Positions 40,001 to 45,125 of a stretch of 64,000 nt of DNA are shown one piece after another; position 1 is the first letter of the stretch; each line of letters starts with the position of its first letter. The stretch spans positions 15,919,501 to 15,983,500 of the forward strand of contig NC_088323.1 in the NCBI RefSeq assembly GCF_910592395.1, read 5' to 3'. The DNA comes from Lineus longissimus (Eukaryota > Nemertea > Pilidiophora > Heteronemertea > Lineidae). The notes beneath the pieces were generated by a model. It searched no databases, was not told the DNA's origin, and saw only the letters and a program-made list of their open reading frames with translations. A program made the translations under genes and the position numbers.

Positions 40001-42443
40001 GTATTCGAATACGCCGACCCATGTCCGTTTCCCGTGTGGTTCTATGTAAACTGTGTCGGAGGAAATGTTATGTCCAACAATTTGTTATTGTTCAACCCTT
40101 TTGACAAAAGAATATAACAGTGGAATGTCCCGTTTCATGCACAATAAAGCTCGTGTGCTTGTCGCGACAGTGGTTATAATATAGATAATGTCTGAAATAC
40201 GGTACTACCGAACATTCTGCAGAGAATACAACACAATTGAAACCTGACTTTCACCAATTCGTTTTTACTGTTTAAAAAAGTACGACATATTTTCTACAAA
40301 TTCTATTCCAAAGGCATTTTTACCCTATATTTTGTGTAAAAAGCTTCAAAAAACAATTTCGCCTACTTTTTCTCATCTTCTTGACCACCTCATTCTCTGT
40401 CTTAGAAATCTCCTTCAAAGTCTTTTTCATGTGAAGTCCGGTCCGGTGCTGGAACCTACGTGTGTTATTACTCTGTGTATTGCCGGGTGAAGGGTCGCCT
40501 CGATCAATATTGTCAGTCTGCCAACATACGGTTTATCGAGTTAATATTAATAATTTTTGATCAAAAATGGGCCAAAATATCACAAAAGGGGATTGTAGGA
40601 ATTTCGAACTTCGCTTGGAATGAAATGCACACTATCTGCAAATGCATGAGATGTTCTTTAGTGAATAACAACGATAAGTATATTTCATCCCAAGAAAACT
40701 TCGAAAACAAAGTCAGGAATTTTCGTCGGTATCCTTAAAAAAGTTCATACGTACGAGGCTTCATGTAACTATGAGCGATTCGTTCGTTGATGTTGCTGAA
40801 GTTATCGGAGGTCTTGGGGAGATAGATTGACCTACTATAAAAGCACGAAGCACACGAAGCCATGATTTCATGATCTCTGTGCGCTCTCAGCTTTAAGGGT
40901 TGACCACAGGCACCACCATTAAAAAGCACCAGAAATCCGATAGCAATTAGAATGACTCCTTCAGAACGAAGTGAATGCCAATATGATGGGCGGGAGTCTG
41001 TTCTCATTCACTTCATTTTGAAGGCGTTCTAATCGGATTTCAGGTTCCAGCCAAATAGCATTCCACGATGATGAGGTCACTGCAGCTGCTGCCCTCTATT
41101 TCCCCATCGCTGAATTACAGGCAATGTTGGACAAACATGCGGTTTCGTAATGGATTCAGGCTTTCTAACTAGAGCAGTTAGATTCAATCTGGCACATGTC
41201 CGAGTGTTGGGAATACTACATAATTGTTCTGAATATTTATCTCTCTGACTCTATGGTATCATTCATGCTAAAAACAATGCAGGGTCAAAGATAATTGACT
41301 TTGAAATAAGCTCAAATGCGTAGAAATAAGTGTCGATGTCCGACTGTCACGTGACTAAAACGTCATCAATATCTTATGCAAATGACCTTGTGAGCTATAA
41401 ATAGTAACTTCGCGGGATGCTATTGGTAACGTTTGCTGTGGTCAACCATAGTCCACTGCAGTCAGTTTGCAAATCTGAAAAATGCATACGGATGAAAGGT
41501 TCTGTCAGTGTTTTGACGCGATGGGTGACCCTTTTCCCCAGCAATATACTGTCCTCGTTCTCAGTGTGGTGTCACGGTGAAGGTATACATATTAGGAACG
41601 TAAAGTCCGGTAGGTCCTTGAGTTTGTTCGTTGACCTCAATGTTTTATTGTCAACGCTTATTCTTGTTCTATTGCTAGGTAGTGGCACTTATGAAAAGAA
41701 AGTATGGCCAGAGGCGAATGATGCGGGCCTATAATGGGTCGCGGAGAGGGACGTATTGTACCACGGTTACCATGGCCCCGGTAGATTCTGTCTCGCACGT
41801 GCCAACTTCGCCAAACGATGACTCCAAGGTCCCCTTAACAAAAGAGGCGAGGCTCTGATCATGAGCTACTATTAATTATCGACGTAGGTTCGAAACTTGT
41901 CGTCTCAATACTAACTATTGATAACTACGGACAGGATTTACCGTTGCGACGAATGCTTGAAAGATTCGGTTTTTGCTTCGCTTTCGACGTTCACGCTTAC
42001 GCCACCTTTTGACGACGATATGAACTGGAAATAGGATGCTTGGTACATGTACGAATGCCGTCGTTTCGTCGTTAGTCACGTGCATGCTCTAGCCAATCGC
42101 ACTGCACTATTTTATGTTACGTCACAGAATACTTTTTGTTTCTCTTCATGTTTGTCTTCTCGTTTCTTAGGTGATTTCGATAATGAAACGCAAATGGGGT
42201 CAACATCAGTTGATGCGAGGCCGAAGTATGGGCAAGGGGGCCCCATGCACGATGGTCACCCAAACTCCCAATGACTACAAAATGACGGACGGCAGCGGAA
42301 AAAAGTCGATGAATTGTGATCCGACTTCGCCATGTTTGGAAAATAACATGAATGACAAAAACAAATCGAAAAACAAGCAAAAATTCTACAGGTTCGGGCG
42401 AAATAAACAACAAAACGATACCGTCTGTTGTAGTGCTGTATGA
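3958..42443 (+). CDS. CALCR: Calcitonin/CGRP receptor-family class B GPCR, 12 coding exons (gene span)
   Basis: Plasma-membrane receptor for calcitonin-type peptides. In this family it couples mainly to Gs/cAMP, and in vertebrates it can pair with RAMPs. Joining the twelve exons listed below gives one uninterrupted 505-residue frame, close to the roughly 460-520 residues of vertebrate CALCR/CALCRL, and every donor phase matches the next acceptor. Visible in order: signal peptide (about 1-34), hormone-binding ectodomain with six cysteines and the family signature [12 protein letters not shown], seven membrane spans (about 161-185, 200-221, 238-265, 272-293, 317-340, 361-380, 389-412), the ECL1/ECL2 cysteine pair C233-C307, PLLG in TM6, and FNGEV at the end of TM7. 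The tail of about 90 residues ends in CCSAV. The closest protostome relatives would be DH31 receptors, so ligand type is inferred only. Seen: exons and motifs. Known: family role. Inferred: orthology to CALCR/CALCRL as a group. Confidence 0.92.
4132..4474 (+). mobile_element. TTAA-flanked MITE, copy 1
   Basis: TTAA at both ends and terminal repeats AGGGAACTGGAACCGCC and its complement GGCGGTTCCAGTTCGCT. TTAA target duplication is the piggyBac hallmark (known), but assignment is inferred. About 343 bases, beginning 67 bases after the end of exon 1. Confidence 0.75.
4475..6058. other. Intron 1 segment without recognised features
   Basis: No exon, RNA or clear repeat structure seen. Open frames are short and without domain features. 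Confidence 0.5.
6059..6229 (+). mobile_element. MITE with CCGGTGTA ends, copy 1
   Basis: Terminal repeats CCGGTGTAGAAGT and ACTGTTACACCGG enclose about 170 bases with no coding capacity. Relatives lie at 6251-6568, 17025-17191 and 26447-26615, with fragments near 24543 and 28645. Confidence 0.7.
6251..6568 (+). mobile_element. MITE with CCGGTGTA-type ends carrying a nested foldback MITE
   Basis: Left end CCGATGTAAAAGTAG and right end ACTTCTACACCGG match the family at 6059. The middle is replaced by a second inverted-repeat element at about 6378-6510, so this is an element inside an element. Confidence 0.6.
6378..6510 (+). mobile_element. Foldback MITE nested in another MITE
   Basis: Arms GTTTTCGCAAATCCC and GGGATTTGCGAAAAC are inverted, extended by GCCAAAACGCAAACCC and GGGTTCGCTTTGGC. 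Resembles the TTTCGCAA-type elements at 18571 and 15740. Confidence 0.6.
6565..6734 (+). mobile_element. 170-bp MITE with CCGGTGTG ends, copy 1
   Basis: Ends CCGGTGTG and CACACCGG, internal GATAGTAGTCCTAGGGC and TGACTCCAGGGGGAC. Abuts the preceding MITE, sharing its CCGG. Contains GGTTAGGGTTAG by chance. Confidence 0.8.
7544..7879 (-). mobile_element. TTAA-flanked MITE, copy 2, inverted
   Basis: Reverse complement of the element at 4132 with small indels, including loss of a TGACGTCA segment. Same TTAA-flanked ends. Confidence 0.75.
8208..8333 (+). repeat. Imperfect hairpin, arms about 37 bp
   Basis: GGTGATATGAATAAAGACTA at left is complementary to TAGTGTTTATTCATATCACC at right, with further pairing of AATGCTTTTACTT to AAGTAAAAGCATT. 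Likely a small foldback MITE in intron 1. Confidence 0.7.
8950..8967. repeat. Poly-C tract
   Basis: An uninterrupted C run of about 17 bases in intron 1. Other G or C runs lie near 1405, 16738, 47612 and 52375. Confidence 0.9.
9831..10117. repeat. 45-bp tandem repeat, 6 full units plus a partial one
   Basis: Units begin GACACGCGTCAAGCC at 9831, 9876, 9921, 9966, 10011, 10056 and 10101. The unit length is a multiple of 3 and has no stop in two plus-strand frames, which creates long but meaningless open frames inside intron 1. Direct copies of TGCGATTTTGCTTAAATCGC flank it near 9672 and 10217. Confidence 0.93.
10278..13074. other. Intron 1 segment, mostly featureless
   Basis: Only the dispersed repeat at 11500-11625 is recognised. 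Short open frames, none with splice-consistent coding character. Confidence 0.5.
11500..11625 (-). repeat. Dispersed repeat related to the 86-bp tandem family
   Basis: Contains the reverse complement of GTCTTCAAACAAAGC and GAATTCAGGCCTAGCCC motifs found at 20800-21095 and 29160-29400, together with the flanking TTATCA/GACAGTAGA segment. Confidence 0.6.
13075..13147 (-). tRNA. tRNA-Lys (anticodon CUU)
   Basis: A 73-nt cloverleaf. Acceptor GCCCGGC pairs with GTTGGGC (two G-U pairs), D arm GCTC/GAGC, anticodon stem TGGGA/TCCCA with loop CTCTTAA (anticodon CTT), and T arm with GGTTCGAGCCC. A box TAGCTCAGTCGG and the B box are intact, and a run of five T lies about 6 bases downstream (13068-13064). 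It sits antisense inside intron 1 of the receptor. It looks functional, unlike the other tRNA-like sequences here. Confidence 0.93.
13148..15532. other. Intron 1 segment, mostly featureless
   Basis: Contains a solitary right end of the TTTCGCAA-type MITE at about 14130-14147 and an AT-rich middle. A 111-residue open frame at 13203 lacks any recognisable motif. Confidence 0.45.
15533..15673 (-). pseudogene. Penelope-like retroelement remnant
   Basis: The minus strand encodes [24 protein letters not shown] and TTSSGQ, which align with the better-preserved fragment at 47905-48114. The pattern (R..I.E)SI.I.K...MNRD.G...L...WD resembles the C-terminal region of Penelope-like elements (established family knowledge). 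Heavily truncated; in intron 1. Confidence 0.55.
15740..15861 (+). mobile_element. Near-palindromic MITE, TAGTGAGGTTTCGCAA ends, 122 bp
   Basis: Almost the whole element is one inverted repeat, with GGCCCTACGACGACGTTTA on the left and TAAACGTCGTCGAAGGGCC on the right. Same terminal motif as 2231 and 18571. In intron 1. Confidence 0.75.
15983..16036. repeat. Short degenerate TTCCGCAG tandem repeat
   Basis: Five to six degenerate copies of TTCCGCAG/TTTTCGCAG in intron 1. Confidence 0.7.
16469..16555. repeat. Tandem duplication of about 45 bp, two units
   Basis: ATAAGGTCAGTTTATCATAC followed by AATGTACA(CA)GAGTGTATACTATAG occurs twice in direct succession, the second missing two bases. In intron 1. 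Confidence 0.88.
17025..17191 (+). mobile_element. MITE with CCGGTGTA-type ends, diverged copy
   Basis: Left end CCAGGTGTAGAAC, right end CTCTACACCG, internal similarity to 6059-6229 throughout (CTATTGACTGTCATGG, GGTCGGACACT). In intron 1. Confidence 0.65.
17784..18368. repeat. 59-bp tandem repeat, about 10 units
   Basis: Units start at CGATGTCAATTTGGGG (17832, 17891, 17950 and on). Variants alternate GGTCGATC/GGTGGATC and TAGTTGATTC/TTGTTGATTA. In intron 1. Not related in sequence to the other 59-bp array at 55 kb. Confidence 0.93.
18571..18682 (+). mobile_element. Foldback MITE, TAGGGAGCTTTCGCA ends, 112 bp
   Basis: TAGGGAGCTTTCGCAAATC at left and GCGAAAACTCCCTA at right, with inner AACGTGAACG and CGTTCACGTT arms. 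In intron 1. Solitary related ends occur at about 7437 (left type) and 14130-14147 (right type). Confidence 0.65.
19060..19350 (+). mobile_element. SINE/LINE 3'-tail-like repeat
   Basis: GGGTCTGTCGGATGAGACTA and GCAAGTAAAAGATCCCAC resemble a conserved 3' segment found in widespread animal SINE/LINE families, followed by an ATGATGATAATGAT simple tail. Family assignment is from memory of the motif only. Confidence 0.4.
19702..20068 (+). mobile_element. 367-bp MITE, copy 2
   Basis: Almost identical to the copy at 3259, with TA-flanked inverted ends GCATTCCGCGA/TCGCGGAATGC. In intron 1. Confidence 0.87.
20800..21095 (+). repeat. 86-bp tandem repeat, three units, with shared 3' flank
   Basis: Units start CACGGTC at 20800, 20886 and 20972. 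After the last unit a segment of about 70 bases (CTGTCTTATCAATGGGTTAC, then TTGATAATATCGACCCCC) is shared with 29340-29395, so the array and its flank move or copy together. Confidence 0.8.
21096..22533. other. Intron 1 segment with a repeat-like GCGACAAACG-rich part
   Basis: Around 21620-21860 motifs such as GCAAACGA, CGCAAGCGACAAA and ATCGCAGGTC resemble the 39060-39270 stretch of intron 11, probably a diverged MITE family. Otherwise nothing recognised. Confidence 0.35.
22534..22605 (+). pseudogene. tRNA-Ile(UAU)-like sequence, copy 1
   Basis: Has a tRNA-like D arm (TAGCTCAGTCGGTAGAGT), an anticodon loop CTTATAA with TAT, and a T arm GGTTCAATCCC, so both pol III boxes are present. The 5' acceptor strand (TTCCCTT) cannot pair with the 3' strand (TTGGACC), and the anticodon stem has mismatches, so a working tRNA is unlikely. 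It is probably a tRNA pseudogene or SINE head. Confidence 0.6.
22794..22865 (+). pseudogene. tRNA-Ile(UAU)-like sequence, copy 2
   Basis: Identical tRNA-like core to copy 1, 260 bases downstream, with the same unpaired acceptor arm. Lies in the first unit of a 313-bp tandem duplication. Confidence 0.6.
23107..23178 (+). pseudogene. tRNA-Ile(UAU)-like sequence, copy 3
   Basis: Identical core to copies 1 and 2, exactly 313 bases after copy 2, in the second unit of the tandem duplication. Confidence 0.6.
23223..24542. other. Intron 1 segment without recognised features
   Basis: A GC-rich patch at 23770-23900 and several short open frames on both strands; none carries a domain signature or fits the receptor phase. 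Confidence 0.45.
24543..24650 (+). mobile_element. Partial MITE with CCGGTGTAGAAGT end
   Basis: Left end CCGGTGTAGAAGTGG and GTCCCTTCCTATTG match the 6251 element; the inner part is lost and a CTTCTACAG remnant follows. Confidence 0.5.
24705..24830 (+). repeat. Dispersed repeat shared with 60820-61065
   Basis: CTGAATGGAACCTCATTTCAGG, TAGCTTACTGATCTGCGC, TTTTCACCGCCCGAGAAAATG recur, with small changes, in two consecutive copies at 60820-61065. Confidence 0.6.
24838..25265 (+). pseudogene. Non-LTR retrotransposon (LINE, CR1/L2-like) 3' end with (TTA)n tail
   Basis: Decayed C-terminal part of a LINE ORF2. [18 protein letters not shown] and [10 protein letters not shown] are followed, after a frameshift near 25085, by [16 protein letters not shown] and [13 protein letters not shown]. 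This is the usual C-terminus of CR1/L2-type reverse transcriptases. A (TTA)n microsatellite at 25242-25261 marks the 3' end. In intron 1, sense orientation. Confidence 0.8.
25242..25261. repeat. (TTA)n microsatellite
   Basis: About six TTA units forming the 3' tail of the LINE fragment. Confidence 0.9.
25951..26120 (-). mobile_element. 170-bp MITE with CCGGTGTG ends, copy 2, inverted
   Basis: Reverse complement of the copy at 6565 and again exactly 170 bases. The terminal CCGG has decayed to CCTG at the 26120 end. In intron 1. Confidence 0.8.
26447..26615 (-). mobile_element. MITE with CCGGTGTA-type ends, inverted copy
   Basis: Reverse complement of the 6059 family, including AGTCAATAGCTCAGAGATTG and GCGCATAATAGAATCC. 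The 26447 end is decayed to CCCTGTAAAAG. Confidence 0.65.
26728..26747. repeat. (AAAT)n microsatellite
   Basis: AATAAATAAATAAATAAATG, about four to five units, in intron 1. Confidence 0.9.
27229..27407 (+). mobile_element. MITE with CCGGTGTAA ends, separate family
   Basis: Perfect ends CCGGTGTAA and TTACACCGG around an A-rich interior with several GGGGAAACAC/CAAACAATG motifs. Same terminal motif as the other CCGGTGT elements but a different interior. Confidence 0.65.
28452..28516 (+). pseudogene. Degenerate tRNA-Met(CAU)-like sequence
   Basis: An anticodon-loop-like CTCATAAT, GGAGGTCGTGGGTTCGA and a B box resemble elongator tRNA-Met, but the D arm and acceptor do not pair. Likely a tRNA-derived SINE head or pseudogene, in intron 1 about 360 bases before exon 2. 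Confidence 0.45.
28878..29019 (+). CDS. CALCR: Receptor coding exon 2: N-terminal helix of the ectodomain
   Basis: Follows the acceptor TATTTTCAG and ends GATG|GTATGTAAG in phase 1. Encodes residues 37-84, with N-glycosylation sequons NAT and NRT and the first ectodomain cysteine in EARCVDE. In this family this segment forms the N-terminal alpha helix that contacts the peptide C-terminus. Confidence 0.9.
29160..29400 (+). repeat. 86-bp tandem repeat family, two units with the same 3' flank
   Basis: Units at 29196 and 29282 with the same 86-base period as at 20800, followed by the same CTTGATAATATCGACCCCC flank. In intron 2. Confidence 0.75.
29937..30050 (+). CDS. CALCR: Receptor coding exon 3: hormone receptor domain core
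   Basis: Residues 84-122. Carries the strongest family signature, [18 protein letters not shown], then [12 protein letters not shown], giving ectodomain cysteines 2, 3 and 4 and the structural WDGW tryptophans. Acceptor TTTTCAG; the donor taken is CCCGGT|GTAAGT, phase 1. An alternative donor two bases upstream (CCCCG|GTGTAA) is weaker and would break the frame into exon 4. Confidence 0.95.
30945..31051 (+). CDS. CALCR: Receptor coding exon 4: end of hormone receptor domain
   Basis: Residues 122-157. Contains [12 protein letters not shown] and [10 protein letters not shown], which supply cysteines 5 and 6 and two N-glycosylation sequons. Acceptor CATTGACAG, donor ATGCAG|GTAGGC, leaving phase 0 for exon 5. 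Confidence 0.93.
31256..31702 (+). mobile_element. MITE with long TIRs, TTA-flanked (PIF/Harbinger-like)
   Basis: Left end AGCCCGCAGCACACTAGCCG and right end CGGCTAGTGTGCTGCGGGCT are perfect inverted repeats, extending with one or two mismatches for more than 30 bases, and both are bordered by TTA, a typical PIF/Harbinger target. About 445 bases without coding capacity; fills half of intron 4. Confidence 0.75.
31971..32062 (+). CDS. CALCR: Receptor coding exon 5: transmembrane helix 1
   Basis: Residues 158-188. A hydrophobic helix from about 161 to 185 ends IIFFSFK, the family position of ICL1. Acceptor TTCTTTTCAG is excellent; donor TTCAA|GTAAGTG, phase 2. No long reading frame marks this exon, so it was found by phase and splice sites. 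Confidence 0.93.
32395..32665. repeat. Degenerate inverted repeat region in intron 5
   Basis: GTAATCAGATCTATAAG and TAAAATGTAATCA-type motifs recur in both directions (for example TAGAGATCTGCTGATTAC), giving an imperfect foldback. Origin unclear. Confidence 0.4.
32742..32868 (+). CDS. CALCR: Receptor coding exon 6: ICL1, TM2 and start of ECL1
   Basis: Residues 188-230. Reads [20 protein letters not shown] and onward, matching the class B pattern CxRxxLHxNLFxSYxLN at ICL1/TM2. Acceptor CTTTTTCAG, donor CCG|GTAGGT, phase 0. Confidence 0.94.
33207..33458. repeat. 252-bp foldback element, 116-bp arms, 20-bp loop
   Basis: Left arm 33207-33322 and right arm 33343-33458 pair with about eight mismatches. 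The tip is GCGCATGCGTACCAGC/GCTGGTACGCATGCGC. In intron 6, ending 77 bases before exon 7, so it could form a strong hairpin in pre-mRNA next to an acceptor. Confidence 0.92.
33536..33762 (+). CDS. CALCR: Receptor coding exon 7: TM3, TM4 and ECL2 start
   Basis: Residues 231-306. Contains LWCRVMH (C233, the TM3 cysteine), [13 protein letters not shown] of TM3, and [10 protein letters not shown] of TM4. Acceptor TCTCATTGCAG, donor TTAAG|GTACGTG, phase 2. A 252-bp foldback repeat ends 77 bases upstream of the acceptor. Confidence 0.95.
34003..34265. repeat. Diverged direct duplication in intron 7
   Basis: GGATACTGCTAGTAGCTT and CCTGATGAG(C/T)..TTCGACCTCC occur twice about 170 bases apart. The second copy ends just before the exon 8 acceptor region. 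Confidence 0.55.
34294..34357 (+). CDS. CALCR: Receptor coding exon 8: ECL2 and start of TM5
   Basis: Residues 306-327. [16 protein letters not shown] carries C307, the partner of C233, and the family CW(L)xxE...GP pattern. Acceptor TTTTATTTCAG, donor TTGGTT|GTAAGT, phase 0. A 367-bp MITE begins 22 bases after the exon end. Confidence 0.93.
34379..34745 (-). mobile_element. 367-bp MITE, copy 3, inverted
   Basis: Reverse orientation relative to the other copies, with intact inverted ends. In intron 8, beginning 22 bases after the end of receptor exon 8, and so very close to a splice donor. Confidence 0.87.
34963..35136. mobile_element. Foldback MITE with AGGCCGAAGTTACATAGACC ends
   Basis: Left AGGCCGAAGTTACATAGACC and right GGTCTATGTAACTTCGGCCT are perfect inverted repeats, continuing through CTCATTCGTTCATTT/AAATGAACGAATGAG. 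About 174 bases in intron 8. Confidence 0.8.
35348..35433 (+). CDS. CALCR: Receptor coding exon 9: TM5 and ICL3
   Basis: Residues 328-356. [18 protein letters not shown] is the class B TM5 N..FL.NI.R(V/I)L..KLR pattern that precedes the G-protein contact loop. Acceptor TTGATTTCAG, donor ACCAA|GTGAGT, phase 2. Confidence 0.95.
35588..35815. repeat. Inverted and direct repeats of GTTTGGCAAGC in intron 9
   Basis: GCTTGCCAAACAG/CTGTTTGGCAAGC and CCCGGCT(T/G)(A/G)CC motifs occur at least five times in both directions, forming a complex foldback. Confidence 0.6.
36103..36238 (+). CDS. CALCR: Receptor coding exon 10: ICL3 end, TM6, ECL3, TM7 start
   Basis: Residues 356-401. [19 protein letters not shown] is the conserved (K)xxKAxxxLxPLLGxQ motif, followed by ECL3 and the first part of TM7. 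Acceptor TTTCTTCCAG, donor TTCCAG|GTAATA, phase 0. Confidence 0.95.
36258..36468. repeat. 12-bp minisatellite, about 17 units
   Basis: GCGCATTCTCTC and GCGCATTCTCCC alternate irregularly through intron 10, starting 20 bases after the exon 10 donor. Both strands stay open in several frames only because the unit is a multiple of three. Confidence 0.93.
36857..36898 (+). CDS. CALCR: Receptor coding exon 11: 42-bp TM7 micro-exon
   Basis: Residues 402-415, [15 protein letters not shown] 42-bp exon at this position is a hallmark of class B GPCR genes (known), and in several mammalian receptors it can be skipped. Acceptor TTTTTTTCAG, donor GAGAG|GTAGGT, phase 0 on both sides, so skipping would delete 14 residues of TM7 in frame. 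Confidence 0.95.
39939..40052. repeat. 61-bp tandem duplication, two units
   Basis: GGTATTCGAATACGCCGACC followed by the same 33 bases is found at 39939 and 40000. In intron 11. Confidence 0.92.
41056..41422 (+). mobile_element. 367-bp MITE, copy 4
   Basis: Same family. Left end has ATTCCACGA and right end CGCGGGATGC, one change in each terminal repeat. In intron 11. Confidence 0.87.
42171..42443 (+). CDS. CALCR: Receptor coding exon 12: cytoplasmic tail and stop
   Basis: Residues 416-505 plus TGA. Starts VISIMKRKW, the helix 8 region after NGE in TM7. The rest is polar and Lys/Asn/Gln rich and ends CCSAV, which fits a class I PDZ ligand (S-x-V) beside a cysteine pair that could be palmitoylated (inference). 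Acceptor CGTTTCTTAG. A canonical AATAAA follows 85 bases after the stop. Confidence 0.93.
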   Translation: MISIMKRKWGQHQLMRGRSMGKGAPCTMVTQTPNDYKMTDGSGKKSMNCDPTSPCLENNMNDKNKSKNKQKFYRFGRNKQQNDTVCCSAV

Positions 42444-42527
42444 CGCATGCGTGGTGACCTTTGACTTGCACTGTTGATTACATCACGCTCAGGTTTTTGT
42501 ACGATATCCTGGATTACTGCGGTGCTG

Positions 42528-42533
42528 AATAAA
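42528..42533 (+). promoter_or_regulatory. Polyadenylation signal AATAAA of the receptor gene
   Basis: Canonical AATAAA 85 bases after the receptor TGA stop, implying a short 3' UTR of about 100 bases. Position and strand match, but no transcript evidence is available here. Confidence 0.65.
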
Positions 42534-44699
42534 TACGCGTGTGCACGTGATAAATGTGCATCTCATTAGCATAATTCACCAAACGATACTTTTAAAACAC
42601 TAATTTCGTCAAAAGCGGATGTGACGTCAAATTTCTCTGCCAGAAAGAGCAGGAGTGAATTCGCATGCCGAATTGAATAATAAATCCAAAAGTGACCTAA
42701 AACTCCAAGCCATTTGCTTTTGTTGATATACATGTATGTAAATAACGTATTTGATTTTTCTATCTATTGCATAGACAATGTTGGCTCATGAAAATAGCGG
42801 ATACATTCAATGTTGGAGTATATCGAATATGGAAAAATGTTGTGCTGGTGAGATATAGTTTTGAAAGAAAGAATGACACGAAATATTTCAGTTTTACAGG
42901 GTCGGATCAAATCCCACTGCAATCCTACCCTGTAAAAACCTCTCCACTCTTTGCAAGATTCTTGTGGATTTTGTGCAGCAGTGTATTCAACGCGGAAGGA
43001 TTTACGGTAGAGAACGCCGCGGCCGGATTTATCCGACTTCCGTCTAACCGAACTCGGATAAATCACGAGTCAATTTGAATCCCAACTCGGGCGAGTTCTG
43101 CACACCATAACGCGATCACGGTAACACAATCACGCAGATGGAGGCAGCCTAGTAAACCGCGCGCCTCACTGAGAGACCTCGCGTGATATTCGGCTGATTG
43201 ATCACTCCGTTCAATCATCAGACGTTGCTATATATAATGAGAGGCGTAGTTGGGTAGACGGGAATGGGGCTGAGATTGAGGTATTCACTTCCGCCGTACA
43301 CCGGAAGTAGTACTTTTCCTCAGTGTACGCCCAAATGTATTTTGTTCAGGATGTGACAAGTGTAGTATTCTCGTCATATTCTGTGATATGAAAATGTTCA
43401 CTGCCCAGTATCGGAATTGCGTCTTTGAGCGTCCTACTTGATATTCTTGCATGAGGTTAGATTTGACGCATTGTTGACGTATTATCTCCATGGCGACGGT
43501 GATACACTGTGTTTGTTGGTATAAAATGTGGATTTTACTCTATATGACGAACGTACCACAAAATGTATTTTATATGCACAATTTGTACATATTTTGAAGT
43601 GCTTGAGACGCGGCACCAGTTTCGTAAAACTGGATTGATTTTAAAGTCGCGGTTGTTCGTGAATTGTTAAATGTTAAGCATGAAATGTTATCATTGAAAA
43701 TGATATGTGCCGCTGTTTTTCTGTTAAGAGACAGTTGACAGTTTTGACAAATTGTTTAATGGGGGACTATGGGTAGCAGTACCTACACCCTCAAAATAAC
43801 GATTTTTGGGCTTTTGAAAAACCTCAATTCAAATATTGCATGCGCCCTGTTAGGTTTTCAGCGTTATGACAAGCCATCTCTAAAACATTTAGGGGTTTTA
43901 CACTTGGCCGAGAAACCCCTAAGAAGTCCATATTTGTGTGACGGCCAAAAAACATTTCTAATTGTTTCTATATCGACCAACACAAAGATCTAAAAATACT
44001 TTTCGAAGAGAGCGGGGAAGCTAATTCACGTTTTCTAATTTGGACAATAGCCAAGTATATAGCGAGAAGAGGGGTAGATTGAGTACAAACGCATTCAAAA
44101 GTAAAGGTTCTGGAATAATCGCGTACCTCAGCAACTTAAAGCGGGACTATAGGCAGGAATATGGGGTCACACTAGTTGTCTTTATGTGACTAATATACAA
44201 GGTTAAGTGACTGAGTTTTCTTGTCTTTGGCGATAAATAAGTTGCAAGTGCGAACAGTTTTGATGAGAAAGGAAAGACCTCTATTGACGATTTCGTGTAC
44301 TCCTGCCCTTTGGCTGCCGGTTATAGACTCGATCCCTTTAAGCTGCGCTTGGAAATGGAGACAATTCATTATCTTAAGCATGGTCTAAGTAGCAGACTTT
44401 TGCTTGCAAATATCAGCAATATTTGTGTGTGGTCGTGCGCGTGTTGACCACAAAACGTTTGCACCGGTTTTGTAACGTGAACATCAAACAGCAACAAACT
44501 TGTTTCCAATTATTTGCACGCAGCGCACATTGTATTTTAACATGGAAAGCGAAACGACTTTGCAACCAATGACTATCTTACCCAAGGATTACAATATCTG
44601 TTACACCGTTTTTTGCCGCTTGTAGCCTAGAACATTTCTGTCACATTGTAAACAGATTAGGAATAAAGTTGATATATATTCTGAAATAATAAAGGCGTT
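42534..44699. other. Intergenic stretch downstream of the receptor, nothing recognised
   Basis: AT-rich with short open frames; no splice-consistent coding exon, RNA or inverted-repeat element identified. Confidence 0.5.
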
Positions 44700-45125
44700 G
44701 GTGACTTGTCGACTCCGAATTGAGAGCTCATCAGCCTCAATCACTATCTCAAAGCTGGCTATCGCCTGATATATCCCGGTTATATGAATGTCGAGCTGTC
44801 TATTCAGGGCGTCTCAAAGAGAGAAGGTTGTTCTCTAAAACGGCACTGTTTACAGGTCAAAGAGTTCTCTATCTAGGGATTATCGGAGGACAGAAGATTG
44901 GTCGCTACCAAGGGGCAGATGTAGCAGGTCAGGGCGTCTCAAAATGCACGATGGGCACGGTGTCCCTCTTGAAAAACACGCTATTCAGAGTATCTCAGAA
45001 GACACTAAAGACTAAATGGGCGGCATGTAGCAAGCACGTCAGGGCATCACATCAGTACATGATTGTTGCTGGTAGTCGGAAAATCCTTTACAGAAATGGG
45101 CGGCTTTTTACTGCAGTATGTTAGT
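44700..45125 (+). repeat. Degenerate repeat related to the flank of the 55-60 kb minisatellite
   Basis: TCAGGGCGTCTCAAAGAGAG, AAGGTTGTTCTCT and further (G/C)TCTCA-type motifs recur here and at 59965-60125. Probably diverged relatives of the element from which the 59-bp array grew. Confidence 0.45.

Larger units (their letters stand above)
36899..42170. other. Intron 11 of the receptor, 5.3 kb
   Basis: Holds the 61-bp duplication, the fourth 367-bp MITE, and at 39060-39270 a repeat-like stretch rich in GCGACCTGCGA/TCGCAGGTCGC motifs. The rest shows no exon or RNA gene. Confidence 0.6.
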
